Made by a program: the position numbers and the translations under genes. Shown piece after piece: positions 53,564-62,800 of a DNA stretch of 64,000 nucleotides. The stretch is from Bacillus sp. FJAT-14578 (GTDB lineage Bacteria; Bacillota; Bacilli; Bacillales; Bacillaceae_H). Where the stretch lies: positions 124,001 through 188,000 of the forward strand of contig NZ_AYSE01000006.1 of NCBI RefSeq assembly GCF_000504165.1. The letters are read 5' to 3'. How positions within the stretch are numbered: the stretch's first letter is position 1; each line of letters opens with the position of its first letter. Under the pieces are notes generated by a model that saw only the letters and a program-made list of their open reading frames with translations, made no database searches and was not told where the DNA came from.

Positions 53564-56280
53564 GTGCGAAATGTTCCTGACTCAAATGAAATGTGGTCAC
53601 ACAATTTTGGTAAAGGTCAGGCAGTTTTAGATTTCTAGAACTGAAGGGTTATGTCGAGGAGTCGAATGAGGAGGTAACGTTCTGAAAGGCTCCCCCTGCG
53701 TCGAATAGCACGTTTTTTTAGTAAGGAAAAGCGTGTTATAAGCTCGGCTAATAGGCGTGAGAATTTACCGTAACAGTCCGGCTGACGAAAGCCTACCCGA
53801 TGGGGTGGTGTAAATCATGGTGCTTGGGTTGAACAGATATGGTGAGAATGCAATGTAAATAAAATAAGATACTGTATTGCTGACGAACTTCTGAATGTAC
53901 GGGTCTAGACGCCCATTATATAGAAATGTATGTACTACTACATGTAGGGTTAGCTGTGGGTGAGTAAGAATGAACTATATAAAAATCCATCTTGTGTTAC
54001 AGGCACATGCAAGGTTAACAGGCTCATAGGAAGCACCTAAGTTTGTTCCATAATAGACATAACTCAACGTTGTAAGCTGATAACGTGGAGAGCTTACTCT
54101 CGGTGAAGCGTTGGAAAGGAAAATAGTCGTGAGAATAGCGACTGTATAACTTCTCTTCATATCAGTGAAAGTGGTGGCACAGTACCGACGAAGCGTGTAA
54201 TGAACGTGAAGGGATAGCCACTAGACTAATAGAAGATTTATTCACCATGCAAGGCAGTTCTTCAACGATTAATAAGGTTCTTGTAAGACTAATAGAGGTT
54301 CAGCTCCAAAAGGAGCCACCGACTTGTTAAAACGAAAGAAACTGAGGCACAACGAGTATTATGACATGCAATACCATTTTGATTCTTTATATGCTCGAAG
54401 TGCTGATGGTCAAAATTTTTATGGATTACTCGATTTAATGCGATCTGATGAAAATATTCGATTAGCTTATCGCAATATTAAACGAAACACTGGCAGTAAA
54501 ACGGCTGGATATGATGGATTAACGATTGAAGATATAAAGCAGTTATCTGTATTAGAAGTTGTATCGACGATACAACTAATGTTTGAACACTACACACCCC
54601 AAGCCGTTCGGCGTGTCTTTATTCCGAAGGCAAATGGAAAAACACGGCCTTTAGGGATTCCGACTATTTGGGATAGGCTGTTCCAACAGTGTATCTTACA
54701 AGTGCTTGAGCCTATTTGTGAGGCGAGGTTTTATAAACATAGCTATGGGTTTAGACCAAATCGCAATACACATCATGCGAAAGCTAGGTTTGAAACGCTC
54801 ATCAATCGGGGGTGTTTATATCATTGTGTAGATGTTGACATAAAAGGATTTTTCGATAATGTGGACCATACCAAGTTATTAAAACAAATGTGGTCATTAG
54901 GCATTCGAGATAAAGCTCTGCTTTCCATTATCTCGCGTCTTTTAAAAGCTGAAATTATTGGAGAAGGCTTCCCAACGAAAGGCACACCACAAGGTGGTAT
55001 TTTATCACCTCTATTATCTAACATCGTACTAAACGAATTAGATTGGTGGGTCAGTCATCAATGGGAGAGTTTTGAAACACAAAAGCCATATAAATCGTAT
55101 GCTGGCAGATATAATGCATTAAAACAATCGAATTTGAAACACAGCTATATTGTGAGATATGCGGATGACTTTAAAATCCTTTGTCGAACTCGTTCACAAG
55201 CGATAAAAATGCATTACGCGGTAAAAGATTTTCTTCAAAAAAGGTTGCACCTTGAGATTAGTGAAGAAAAGTCAAAAGTGGTAAATCTAAAGAAAAACTC
55301 ATCAGAGTTTCTTGGCTTTCGGCTAAAAGCACATCCGAAAAGGACAAGCAGAAGAACTCTCTATGTCGCTCGCTCACATATGACAAAGAAGGCACTCGGG
55401 AATGCACAAATAAAGCTAAAACAAGCAGTAAAGGCGATCCAGAAACATCAATCACCCGAAAATGTCTGGCGATTCAATATGGTCATAATGGGGATACAGA
55501 ATTATTACTCCGCAGCTTCACATATCACGAAAGACTTAAACGAGCTGGGCAATCGTCTTAATAAAGCATTATACAATCGTTTAAAAGAAATGAGAAAAGA
55601 AGCAACGTTTCAGGACTTCACAAAATCCTTACAGAAACGGTATAAGGGATATGAATGTAAGCTCTATAAAATAAAAGAAATGGTGCTTGTTCCAATCCAT
55701 GCCCAACGCTGTAAGGTGAACCTTAACTTTTCTCAATCAATCTGTAATTATACTACCGTAGGTAGAAATAAAATTCATCAAAGCTTGCGAGCGATTAATA
55801 AACAAACACTCGCTTATGTGATGAAACAATTTATACCAAGCCGTTCCATCGAATACAATGATAATCGGATTAGTCGGTTTATTGCACAATACGGGAAATG
55901 TACCGTTACAGGAATTGAATTAGGACTGAACGATTGGCATTGTCATCATAAAACACCGTACCATCTCACAAAAGATGATTCATACGGGAATTTAATGATA
56001 TTGCACGAATCTGTTCACCGCCTCATTCATATGAGAAATCAAGAGAAAACACAAGAGCTTTTAAATGCACTCAAGTTAAATGAAAAGCAACTTAAAAAGG
56101 TCAATGAATTGCGTGAGCAATGCCTGAACGAAGCAATCTGATTCTATATTTCATCTTGCATACACATAAAAATATTGAATGAGTTGGATTAGTTGGAACG
56201 CCGTATGCGGGGAAACTCGCCTGTACGGTGTGAAGTGGGGGAAAAGCCGACGATAACTTCAAAAGCTTACCTATCACTAT
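53564..56280 (+). mobile_element. Group II intron, full length
   Basis: The intron starts with GTGCG, contains an RT/maturase gene in domain IV, and has domain V at about 56197-56230 (ACGCCGTATGCGGG, GAAA tetraloop, CTCGCCTGTACGGTGT). It ends with a domain VI-like stem. Splicing at 53563/56281 would rejoin CTTCAAC...GTTG with AAG to restore a 7-bp hairpin, supporting these boundaries. Confidence 0.88.
54324..56141 (+). CDS. ltrA: Group II intron reverse transcriptase/maturase with HNH endonuclease
   Basis: The 605-residue protein has RT blocks 0-7, including KANGKTRPLGIPTIWDRLFQ, VDVDIKGFFDNVDH, GTPQGGILSPLLSNIVLNELD and the catalytic YADD in IVRYADDFKIL. The maturase X domain follows (YYSAASHITKDLNELGNRL). 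A C-terminal HNH nuclease (CTVTGIELG, WHCHHKTPYHL, HESVHRLIH) nicks target DNA for retrohoming. The start is TTG, 8 bases after AAAGGAG. The frame is intact, so the intron may be mobile. Confidence 0.95.
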   Translation: MLKRKKLRHNEYYDMQYHFDSLYARSADGQNFYGLLDLMRSDENIRLAYRNIKRNTGSKTAGYDGLTIEDIKQLSVLEVVSTIQLMFEHYTPQAVRRVFIPKANGKTRPLGIPTIWDRLFQQCILQVLEPICEARFYKHSYGFRPNRNTHHAKARFETLINRGCLYHCVDVDIKGFFDNVDHTKLLKQMWSLGIRDKALLSIISRLLKAEIIGEGFPTKGTPQGGILSPLLSNIVLNELDWWVSHQWESFETQKPYKSYAGRYNALKQSNLKHSYIVRYADDFKILCRTRSQAIKMHYAVKDFLQKRLHLEISEEKSKVVNLKKNSSEFLGFRLKAHPKRTSRRTLYVARSHMTKKALGNAQIKLKQAVKAIQKHQSPENVWRFNMVIMGIQNYYSAASHITKDLNELGNRLNKALYNRLKEMRKEATFQDFTKSLQKRYKGYECKLYKIKEMVLVPIHAQRCKVNLNFSQSICNYTTVGRNKIHQSLRAINKQTLAYVMKQFIPSRSIEYNDNRISRFIAQYGKCTVTGIELGLNDWHCHHKTPYHLTKDDSYGNLMILHESVHRLIHMRNQEKTQELLNALKLNEKQLKKVNELREQCLNEAI

Positions 56281-56776
56281 AAGAAGCCGCTCGCTTGTCC
56301 TGTGAAGTAAATCAAGAGCCCAACGGTTCATAAATTAAGGCATCCATCCTGGATGCCTTTTTCGTTCGTTTACAAATGTATACGGAAGTTCGGGTGTAAT
56401 CATTAAATTTGTCTGGTTTCAAATTCCCTCACTTTTTCAGTGACGTCATCTCCGTCCGTGATGACTTTCACTAACTCCGCGCCGAATGGTATTTCCCTTC
56501 TAATTTCCTAAACCATTCATAAGCCACACTTCCTTTGATTTTCCCCTTCGTGGAAATGATCCGTGCTGCGTCACTGAATTGTTATTTAAAATGGAAAAGA
56601 TTTGAAGAGCTACGTCTTTCATGAATTCATCATCCTCGATGTTTTTTGCTGTAATAACTATGCCACATAAAGACACCCTGTGGCACAGCATGCAGGTCTG
56701 ACTTAGCGGACATAAAATCTTCGTTATTGTTGCATACTATATTTATCAAAATATTTTAGAATTGAGGTTTTTGAAA
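56281..56776. other. Intergenic region after the intron
   Basis: It begins with the 3' exon of the intron, then a strong terminator at 56339. A minus-strand stretch (about 56460-56690) reads as short overlapping frames (for example STKGKIKGSVAYEWFRKLEG) suggesting a frameshifted gene remnant that I could not identify. Confidence 0.4.
56339..56362 (+). terminator. Rho-independent terminator
   Basis: GGCATCC and GGATGCC flank ATCCT and are followed by T5. Confidence 0.82.
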
Positions 56777-56914
56777 ATGGATGAAATGAGAACTACTAAT
56801 CAAGTAGAAGAAGTAAATAAACACCTTAAAGAAATTCCTAAGGAAGCCGAAGAAAGAAGTATTGAAAATCAGCCTCAAACTGGTAAAAACGAGAAAGCCA
56901 TCGAGCCGTTTTAA
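56777..56914 (+). CDS. Small hypothetical protein, 45 residues
   Basis: The frame MDEMRTTNQVEEVNKHLKEI and onward is rich in Glu and Lys and ends GKNEKAIEPF. TTGAGG lies about 9 bases before the ATG. It is probably helical and soluble and no family was recognised. A terminator follows 52 bases after the stop, which supports a short transcribed gene. Confidence 0.45.
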   Translation: MDEMRTTNQVEEVNKHLKEIPKEAEERSIENQPQTGKNEKAIEPF

Positions 56915-57240
56915 GCACATAAGACCTGTAGGAAAGCCGCAGGTCTGATCTGGTGTGGAGAACAATAAAAGCAGAGTATGGGAAATTTCTCATACTCTGC
57001 TTTTATTTTATGGAATTGTTTGCTTTACACTGCCGAAGCTCTGTGAAGGAGGCTTTTATCTGTGTCTTGCGTTATTGGCTTTATCCTTGTTGAACGTGGA
57101 TGAGTTAGTTCAACAAACCAAAGTAGCAATCATAATAATAATCTTGATCTTCCGCAATCGGGCGCATTTCAGGAGTACGAAATGTACTCTTTCGTTGTGA
57201 ATCGGGCCATAGTGAGGAAAAAAGGAAAGGTGTTTCATGT
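56915..57240. other. Intergenic region with terminator and inverted repeats
   Basis: It contains the terminator at 56967, a 9-bp inverted repeat TTGTTGAAC/GTTCAACAA (57087-57116), and a TTCCGCAATCG repeat at 57150 followed by a GAGTAC/GTACTC hairpin. Confidence 0.5.
56967..57010. terminator. Terminator
   Basis: AAAAGCAGAGTATG and CATACTCTGCTTTT form a 14-bp stem with T-rich continuation. Confidence 0.85.
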
Positions 57241-57831
57241 ATGTTTTCTAATGAACAATTACAAGACTTAATTGAAGGAAAAATCGTTGGGAACAAGTTC
57301 CCCTATGATACAAATAATGAGCAAGAAATTGAAGCGCATATCCGACGGTTATTTCATCGAATAAACCGTATTCCTAATTTAATATGTGAAGCAGAGTGGA
57401 ATCATTTTGGCAGTGGATACGCCTCCTTTGTTGAATTTTTTTGTTATCGAAAAGAAGATGTTATAGTCGTTGAAGAGAAGTACGATCGTCGAGAGATAAA
57501 GACAGATGGGATAATTATTGATATTTGTCGTTTAGCACCTGTAGCAATCATGGGCGAAGATGACAGATATAAAACAATTCATATCGAAACTAACGAAGTA
57601 GTTGGCGGGGCATATGGTTCTTTACTTGGTGGTCCAAATCTATTAGATTTGAGCGAGAAATTCCAAACGATTGCAGAAAAATTGAAACAAGCCTTAAAAG
57701 AGTTTGATTATGAACTATTAGAAGCTGAAAAAATGAATCAACCTTTGTCTTTTCAAACGAAAATTCCAACAATCTTTCGTGAACCTAGAGAGTATTTAGT
57801 CATGGATGCTATTTTTTATTGGGAGGATTAG
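57241..57831 (+). CDS. Hypothetical protein, 196 residues
   Basis: This acidic soluble protein has no signal or membrane segment. Segments such as EIEAHIRRLFHRINRIPNLI, YRKEDVIVVEEKYDRREI and KIPTIFREPREYLVMDAIFYW suggest an alpha/beta fold. Isolated proteins of this size and acidity in bacilli are sometimes orphan immunity proteins to polymorphic toxins, but nothing here proves that. AAAGGTG lies 9 bases before the ATG. It is followed by a terminator, so it is monocistronic. Confidence 0.7.
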   Translation: MFSNEQLQDLIEGKIVGNKFPYDTNNEQEIEAHIRRLFHRINRIPNLICEAEWNHFGSGYASFVEFFCYRKEDVIVVEEKYDRREIKTDGIIIDICRLAPVAIMGEDDRYKTIHIETNEVVGGAYGSLLGGPNLLDLSEKFQTIAEKLKQALKEFDYELLEAEKMNQPLSFQTKIPTIFREPREYLVMDAIFYWED

Positions 57832-57950
57832 TTTAATTGTTTCATTAAGTCCAAAACGAGCTAAGTTGGATATATAAAAGTTTGAGTAATGGGCCATATT
57901 GTACTATTCGCTTTTTGAAAATTAAACAACTTGATTATCTTTACACATAT

Positions 57951-57992
57951 TCCGCAATCGGACGCTATCCTTGAAAAAGGTAGCGTTCTTTT
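57951..57992 (+). terminator. Terminator within a TTCCGCAATCG repeat
   Basis: ACGCTA...TAGCGT with inner CCTT/AAGG and a following TTCTTTT terminates the 196-residue gene. The leading TTCCGCAATCGGACGC recurs elsewhere in the window. Confidence 0.7.
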
Positions 57993-58088
57993 ACGCATAA
58001 GGGCCATTTAATAGAGTAGGCTAACGAAGGCAGGTTAATTGATGATATTATTAAATAAATCTAATTTTATTTAAGGAGATTTATTGCT

Positions 58089-59081
58089 TTGGATGCAAAA
58101 TGTATTAAATTCAATGAATTCGGTAATCCCCAAGATGTGTTAAAGATTGAATATAAAAGTATTCAACCACCTAAGGATAATGAAGTCCTTGTGCGTATGT
58201 TAGCTCGGCCGATTAATCCCTCTGACTTAATACCGATTAGAGGTTCTTATTCCCATCGGATTTCTTTACCAAATGTTCCTGGTTATGAAGGAGTTGGCAT
58301 TGTAGAAGACGTAGGCCCTTTAGTTTCTAAAAATCTGATTGGTAAACGTGTTTTACCTTTACGTGGTGAAGGTACTTGGCAAGAGTTTGTAAAAACATCA
58401 GCCGACTTTGCAGTTCCTATACCTGATTCTATTGATGATTTTACGGCATCACAAATGTATATCAATCCAATTACAGCGTGGGTGACTTGTACGGAAGTCC
58501 TAAAATTAAGACCCAATGATGTTTTATTGGTTAACGCGTGTGGTTCTTCTATTGGGCATGTTTTTGCTCAATTATCGGAGATTTTAGGTTTTCGATTGAT
58601 TGCGGTCACTAGAAATAATAGATATACAGAAGACTTACTTCATCTTGGCGCGTCTTATGTAATAGATACTTCTAATGTTTCACTCTATGAAACAGTTATG
58701 GAATTGACAAATGGGAGTGGTGCGGATGCTGCTATAGACTCTGTTGGAGGTTCATCTGGAAACGACTTGGCTTTTTGTGTGCACCCTAATGGCAATTTCT
58801 TAACTATTGGTCTTTTATCAGGGATACAAGTAAACTGGGCAGATATTGTAAATAAAGCAAAAGTTAATGCTACTATGTTTCATTTACGAAATTGGAATAA
58901 AAATGTCTCCACAAATCATTGGCAAGAAACCTTTAATGGTTTGATAAGGCTAATAGATGACAAAAAATTACGTTTGATGATGGTAGATTCTAAGTATGAC
59001 TTGATGAATATAAAAAGGGCTATTGATGTTGTTGAATCATCTAAAGAAACTAAAGGGAAAGTGTTTTTAACAAGCTATTAA
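58089..59081 (+). CDS. Zinc-independent MDR oxidoreductase (quinone or enoyl reductase type)
   Basis: The 330-residue medium-chain dehydrogenase/reductase has an N-terminal GroES-like domain (RPINPSDLIPIRGSY, PNVPGYEGVGIVEDVG). The Rossmann domain carries NACGSSIGHVFAQLSEIL where NADPH-binding MDRs have AxxxVG, plus GADAAIDSVGG. The zinc ligands of alcohol dehydrogenases are absent. NINPSD-type N termini are typical of MECR/ETR-like 2-enoyl reductases and quinone oxidoreductases. The TTG start follows AAGGAGA at 9 bases. It is monocistronic. Confidence 0.85.
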   Translation: MDAKCIKFNEFGNPQDVLKIEYKSIQPPKDNEVLVRMLARPINPSDLIPIRGSYSHRISLPNVPGYEGVGIVEDVGPLVSKNLIGKRVLPLRGEGTWQEFVKTSADFAVPIPDSIDDFTASQMYINPITAWVTCTEVLKLRPNDVLLVNACGSSIGHVFAQLSEILGFRLIAVTRNNRYTEDLLHLGASYVIDTSNVSLYETVMELTNGSGADAAIDSVGGSSGNDLAFCVHPNGNFLTIGLLSGIQVNWADIVNKAKVNATMFHLRNWNKNVSTNHWQETFNGLIRLIDDKKLRLMMVDSKYDLMNIKRAIDVVESSKETKGKVFLTSY

Positions 59082-59104
59082 TAATTATTATTCAACGAGC
59101 GGGC

Positions 59105-59138
59105 GCGATTGCGGAACAATGGGCAGTCGCTTTTTTAC
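59105..59138 (+). terminator. Terminator of the MDR oxidoreductase gene
   Basis: GCGATTGC and GCAGTCGC form a stem with one G-U pair, followed by T6. It contains the inverted form of the TTCCGCAATCG repeat. Confidence 0.7.
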
Positions 59139-59186
59139 TAGGCGGATCCGAGTAGTTCTATAAATGATTGGATGTAAATAATTAAG

Positions 59187-59228
59187 AAACCCAGCTAATC
59201 TTCTCATGTGAAGGTAGCTGGGTTTTTA
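59187..59228 (+). terminator. Second terminator
   Basis: AAACCCAGCTA and TAGCTGGGTTT form an 11-bp stem with a T5 tail. Confidence 0.8.
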
Positions 59229-59483
59229 AAGTTGAATGGGATGTGCAAAATAACACTTAAAATATACGCAAATTATCGATCAAAATGACACTCATTCTAT
59301 CAAAAAGTGTTCGTAAAAGTAGTTGAAAAATAACGGACGTTCGTAAACGATTTTTAAACTTAAACGAACGAAAAAAAACAGCCCTTTTGGGTTAATATAA
59401 AGCGTCCGTAAAAGTGTATTTTTACGAACAGGTAAAATAACAATCATCACAAAAAATCAAAAATACATAATCTTTCATGAATG

Positions 59484-59506
59484 AAAAAAGCAGGGTTAAC
59501 CCTGCT
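59484..59506 (-). terminator. Terminator of the Spo0E-like gene
   Basis: AGCAGGGTTAACCCTGCT is an 18-bp perfect palindrome with T6 on the minus strand, 9 bases after the stop codon. Confidence 0.85.
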
Positions 59507-59514
59507 ACATGCTC

Positions 59515-59718
59515 CTAAGCATTTTTAGCTATGCATTTCAATCTTAAATTAATTGGTTGTAACTTATTTAACAGCTGATCTAATCCCTGGCTAATCTCTA
59601 CAGTTTTAGGGTTCGTAAATCCTTTTTCCAGAGCAGTAACGATCATCCGTCCTTTAGTGGTTTCTATCTCTTTCAAGAGTAAATGACATTCATTGTTAAC
59701 ATGATAATCACCTAACAT
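59515..59718 (-). CDS. Spo0E-like aspartyl-phosphate phosphatase
   Basis: The 67-residue protein has the family pattern: a first helix with LLLKEIETTKGRMIVTALEKG and the signature SQGLDQLLNKLQ (S-Q-x-L-D) in the second. Spo0E-type phosphatases remove phosphate from Spo0A~P and so delay sporulation. The start codon is uncertain: no clear ribosome binding site precedes the ATG at 59718. It stands alone with its own terminator. Confidence 0.85.
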   Translation of the reverse strand: MLGDYHVNNECHLLLKEIETTKGRMIVTALEKGFTNPKTVEISQGLDQLLNKLQPINLRLKCIAKNA

Positions 59719-59775
59719 TCTTGGGTAAATAGAGAATAGTTTAATCGGTTAGACATTTACAATATTTGTTCCAAA

Positions 59776-59850
59776 AAATTTGATTTTGGTGCTAAAACTA
59801 TAAAATAATTACAAGTAATCTCTAGATCTTGAACATACTGATCATTGCTA
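59776..59850 (+). repeat. Decayed IS6-type left end
   Basis: TTTTGGTGCTAAAACTATAA and the following AATCTCTAGATCTTGAACAT-ACTGATC match the leader of the IS6 remnants at 48819 and 48058 with several changes. It ends at the levanase stop codon; no transposase remains. Confidence 0.5.
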
Positions 59851-62800
59851 TTATTGTTTTTCAGAATTGTATTTAATCTGATTGAACACAGTTGTAGAGT
59901 GCCATACATTTAACCCAGCATAGCCGTCTTTAAATGTACTATCTGCTGTTTCAATGACAAGCTTGTCATCCAGGTAAACTTTAATACTTTCACCTTTTGT
60001 AACAACTTTCAGATGGTAATCTGTGTTTGTTTCTAATTCTAGTTTTCCATTATCATTGTAAACGGCGAGATCACTGCCTCTTCCATCGGCAAACTTAACT
60101 AATTTTACCGTGTTGTTGAGAATATCTACATTTGCCGCATAGGCATTTTTCGCATCTGCATCAGAGCGGAATACTAACGCGCCGGCACCGATTGGATTTC
60201 CAACTGTATCTTTGGATGGATCGCTTAGGTGGGAATCAGTATCAAGCACTTTAATTTTCGCTTCATACGTAAAATCGCTGCCTTTTTCGTTTGAAAGAAT
60301 AAACGCATCTCCTTGACTTTGGCCTTGCTTTCCGGCAATCGTATCGGCCCAAAGACCATTAACTGTTGTCCATCCTGACATTTTTGTATGAACAGGGCTC
60401 TTTCCCCAAATGGACTTCAATGGGTAAATATTAAGCGATTTCAATTTGACTTCTCCACCCTTACTATAAAGCTCTAAACCGTTGCTTGCCGGCAGCGGAA
60501 ACAGTTGATTAGTAATAACGCTTACACCATTGTTTCCAAACACTTCAACAGAGGAGCGATCTAAGAAAATATGCATTTTTACCGTTCCATCTGTTGAACT
60601 CAGTGGGGCAGTGTGCTTTCCTTTTACATTCTGTCCAAAGTTAAAGCCTCCGGAATTCGTTCGGTCAACAAATAGTTTCCGGCTACTTACATCATAACCG
60701 ATTGTAGCTTGTTCCGTACTTCCTTTACGAACCTGGAGTCCAAACTCCGTTGCTTTTGTACCGGAAACATCAAATTCCGCAATGATTTCAAAAGTATCTC
60801 CGGCAATTCCTGAAAGAAGATTACTATTTCCGGAAATTGTCTTATTCTCAAACGCTGTTTTCTCTTGATGCTTGCGAATGCCTTGCAAAGAAATTGGTGT
60901 TTGTTTTAAACGAAGCCCTTCTGTCGTTTTCGTTAACTCTAATTCCCTAGGTAGCGATGTAGAACTTCTCCATATCGTAGTTGGTGTATTGTTTGCATAC
61001 TGCCAGTTGCTCATCCAGCCAAGCCAATACTTCTCCCCGTTTTCACCTTCAATCCCGCTCCATTCTACCCCTGCATAAAAATCTGCACCGTAGTCAGACC
61101 ACAATGTCTGCTGAGGCGGGTTTTCACTTTTAAATGTTTTTCCGTCGAAATCACCGACAAAGTATTGCATACCTGAGCCGCCAGCTGGCGCACCATCATT
61201 AATACTTACTTGCAACACCCATTTTTTGTTGTTCGGATTTCCGTCCACCGGTAGTTGAAATAATGCAGGGCACTCCCATATACCATTGTTACTTCCGTAA
61301 GTGGACGCTACCCAGTCACCCGTCACTGTATTCCAGTCAGTTAACTTTCCGTTATCTCTTTGTTCTGCAACCTGAGATTCTTGTGCTACCTTGTCAACTT
61401 GTGCAGGCATGTTACCTGTATTATATACGTTAACATCATCAATATTAATATGGCCCCAGCCCCCTGTAGCATTATCGACCACTTTAATATACACTACTTC
61501 TCCTACATACTTGGACGCGTCCCACACATAACGGCGATACTGTTCATTAGCAAATTTTGTATTTGCTTGGTGAATTAATTCTTTGTCATCGGAAGCTCTT
61601 ACTAAGGAAACATAGCGGTTTGTAATGTCATTCCCGCCACCGATTAATAAATTGATTTCACCGGAACCGCTTAGCTTAAAGTAAGAAGAATGCATTTCTC
61701 CTGTCGCATCGTCTCCTTTATGCTTGTCGGAGAACCCCCAATAGTGGTATGTTTCTTGTTGGTCAAAGGAACCGCCCCAGTATGATGCCGTGTCGGTCAC
61801 ATGATCGTTTGTAAAAGCATCACCCCTTACCGCTTTCCAACCGGTCAAATCTCCTGTTTCAAAATCGTGATTTTCAATTTCCTTTGCATCTGTCACAATA
61901 TATTTGCCTTTATTAACATTTTGAAACAATGCGGAAGAGTTCCCAACATGTAAACCGAACAAACCGCTTGAAAAAGTTGCATCCTTTACATCATGAATAA
62001 GATTATCGTCTAGATATACTTTGATCTGATCATCAGCTGCATTTACTTTGAGTCGATACATTTGATCTGTATTAATCTTAGTAGGTGTTTCAGCAATCAC
62101 AGTAGCGATTCCATTTTCAAGTTTCGTCAGCTTGATTGTATCAGTTGAGGCATCAATGCTAGCAGCATATCCGTTTTTCGCATTCTCATCCGCACGGAAT
62201 ACGAGTGAGCCTGAACCTTTTCCGCCCTTATCACCTGAAATGGTAATTCCTGCTTCGTAACTAAATCGCTCTCCTTGATCTTCACTCATAATAAATGCAT
62301 CGCCGTCATAATTGCCCCGTTTTCCATCATTTGTATCATTCCATGTACCACTTACATTTCTCCATCCGGACAAGTTCGTCACGAAATTCGTTTTGTTCGT
62401 AAATTCCACATTGCGAAACACGGCAGTAGAATTCCATGCAGTTAATCCGAACTGTCCATTTTCAAAGGAGGAATCTGTTCCTTCAACAGCTTGCTTACCA
62501 TCGAGGAAGACTTTTAACTGGCTTGCCTCTGCCTCTACTTTTACATGATAGGTTTGAGACGTTTCGAGATTAATTGATTTTGAAGCAATATCGGTTACCT
62601 TCCCTTGATCGATTTTACTTAACGTTACGAGATCTTTTTCTGCATCCACTTTTGCCATATATGCGCTGGTTGCATCTGTGTTCGAACGAAAAACAAGCCC
62701 TCCCGCTCCTTCTCGACCATTCTTTTCAACAAGAGTAATGTCCCCTTCTAACGTAAAAGACCCACCCTTTTGAGGTGACAAGGTATACGAATAAGCACCG

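Larger units (their letters stand above)
59082..59514. other. Intergenic region with terminators and a cluster of TTCGTAAA repeats
   Basis: It holds two terminators (59105-59138, 59187-59228), five TTCGTAAA or CCGTAAAA words in alternating orientation between 59308 and 59430, and the terminator of the Spo0E-like gene. Confidence 0.6.

Noticed and set aside
56955..57200. 81-residue plus-strand frame with Ile run
   Set aside because: It reads through a strong terminator hairpin and a repeat; no binding site and shifting composition.
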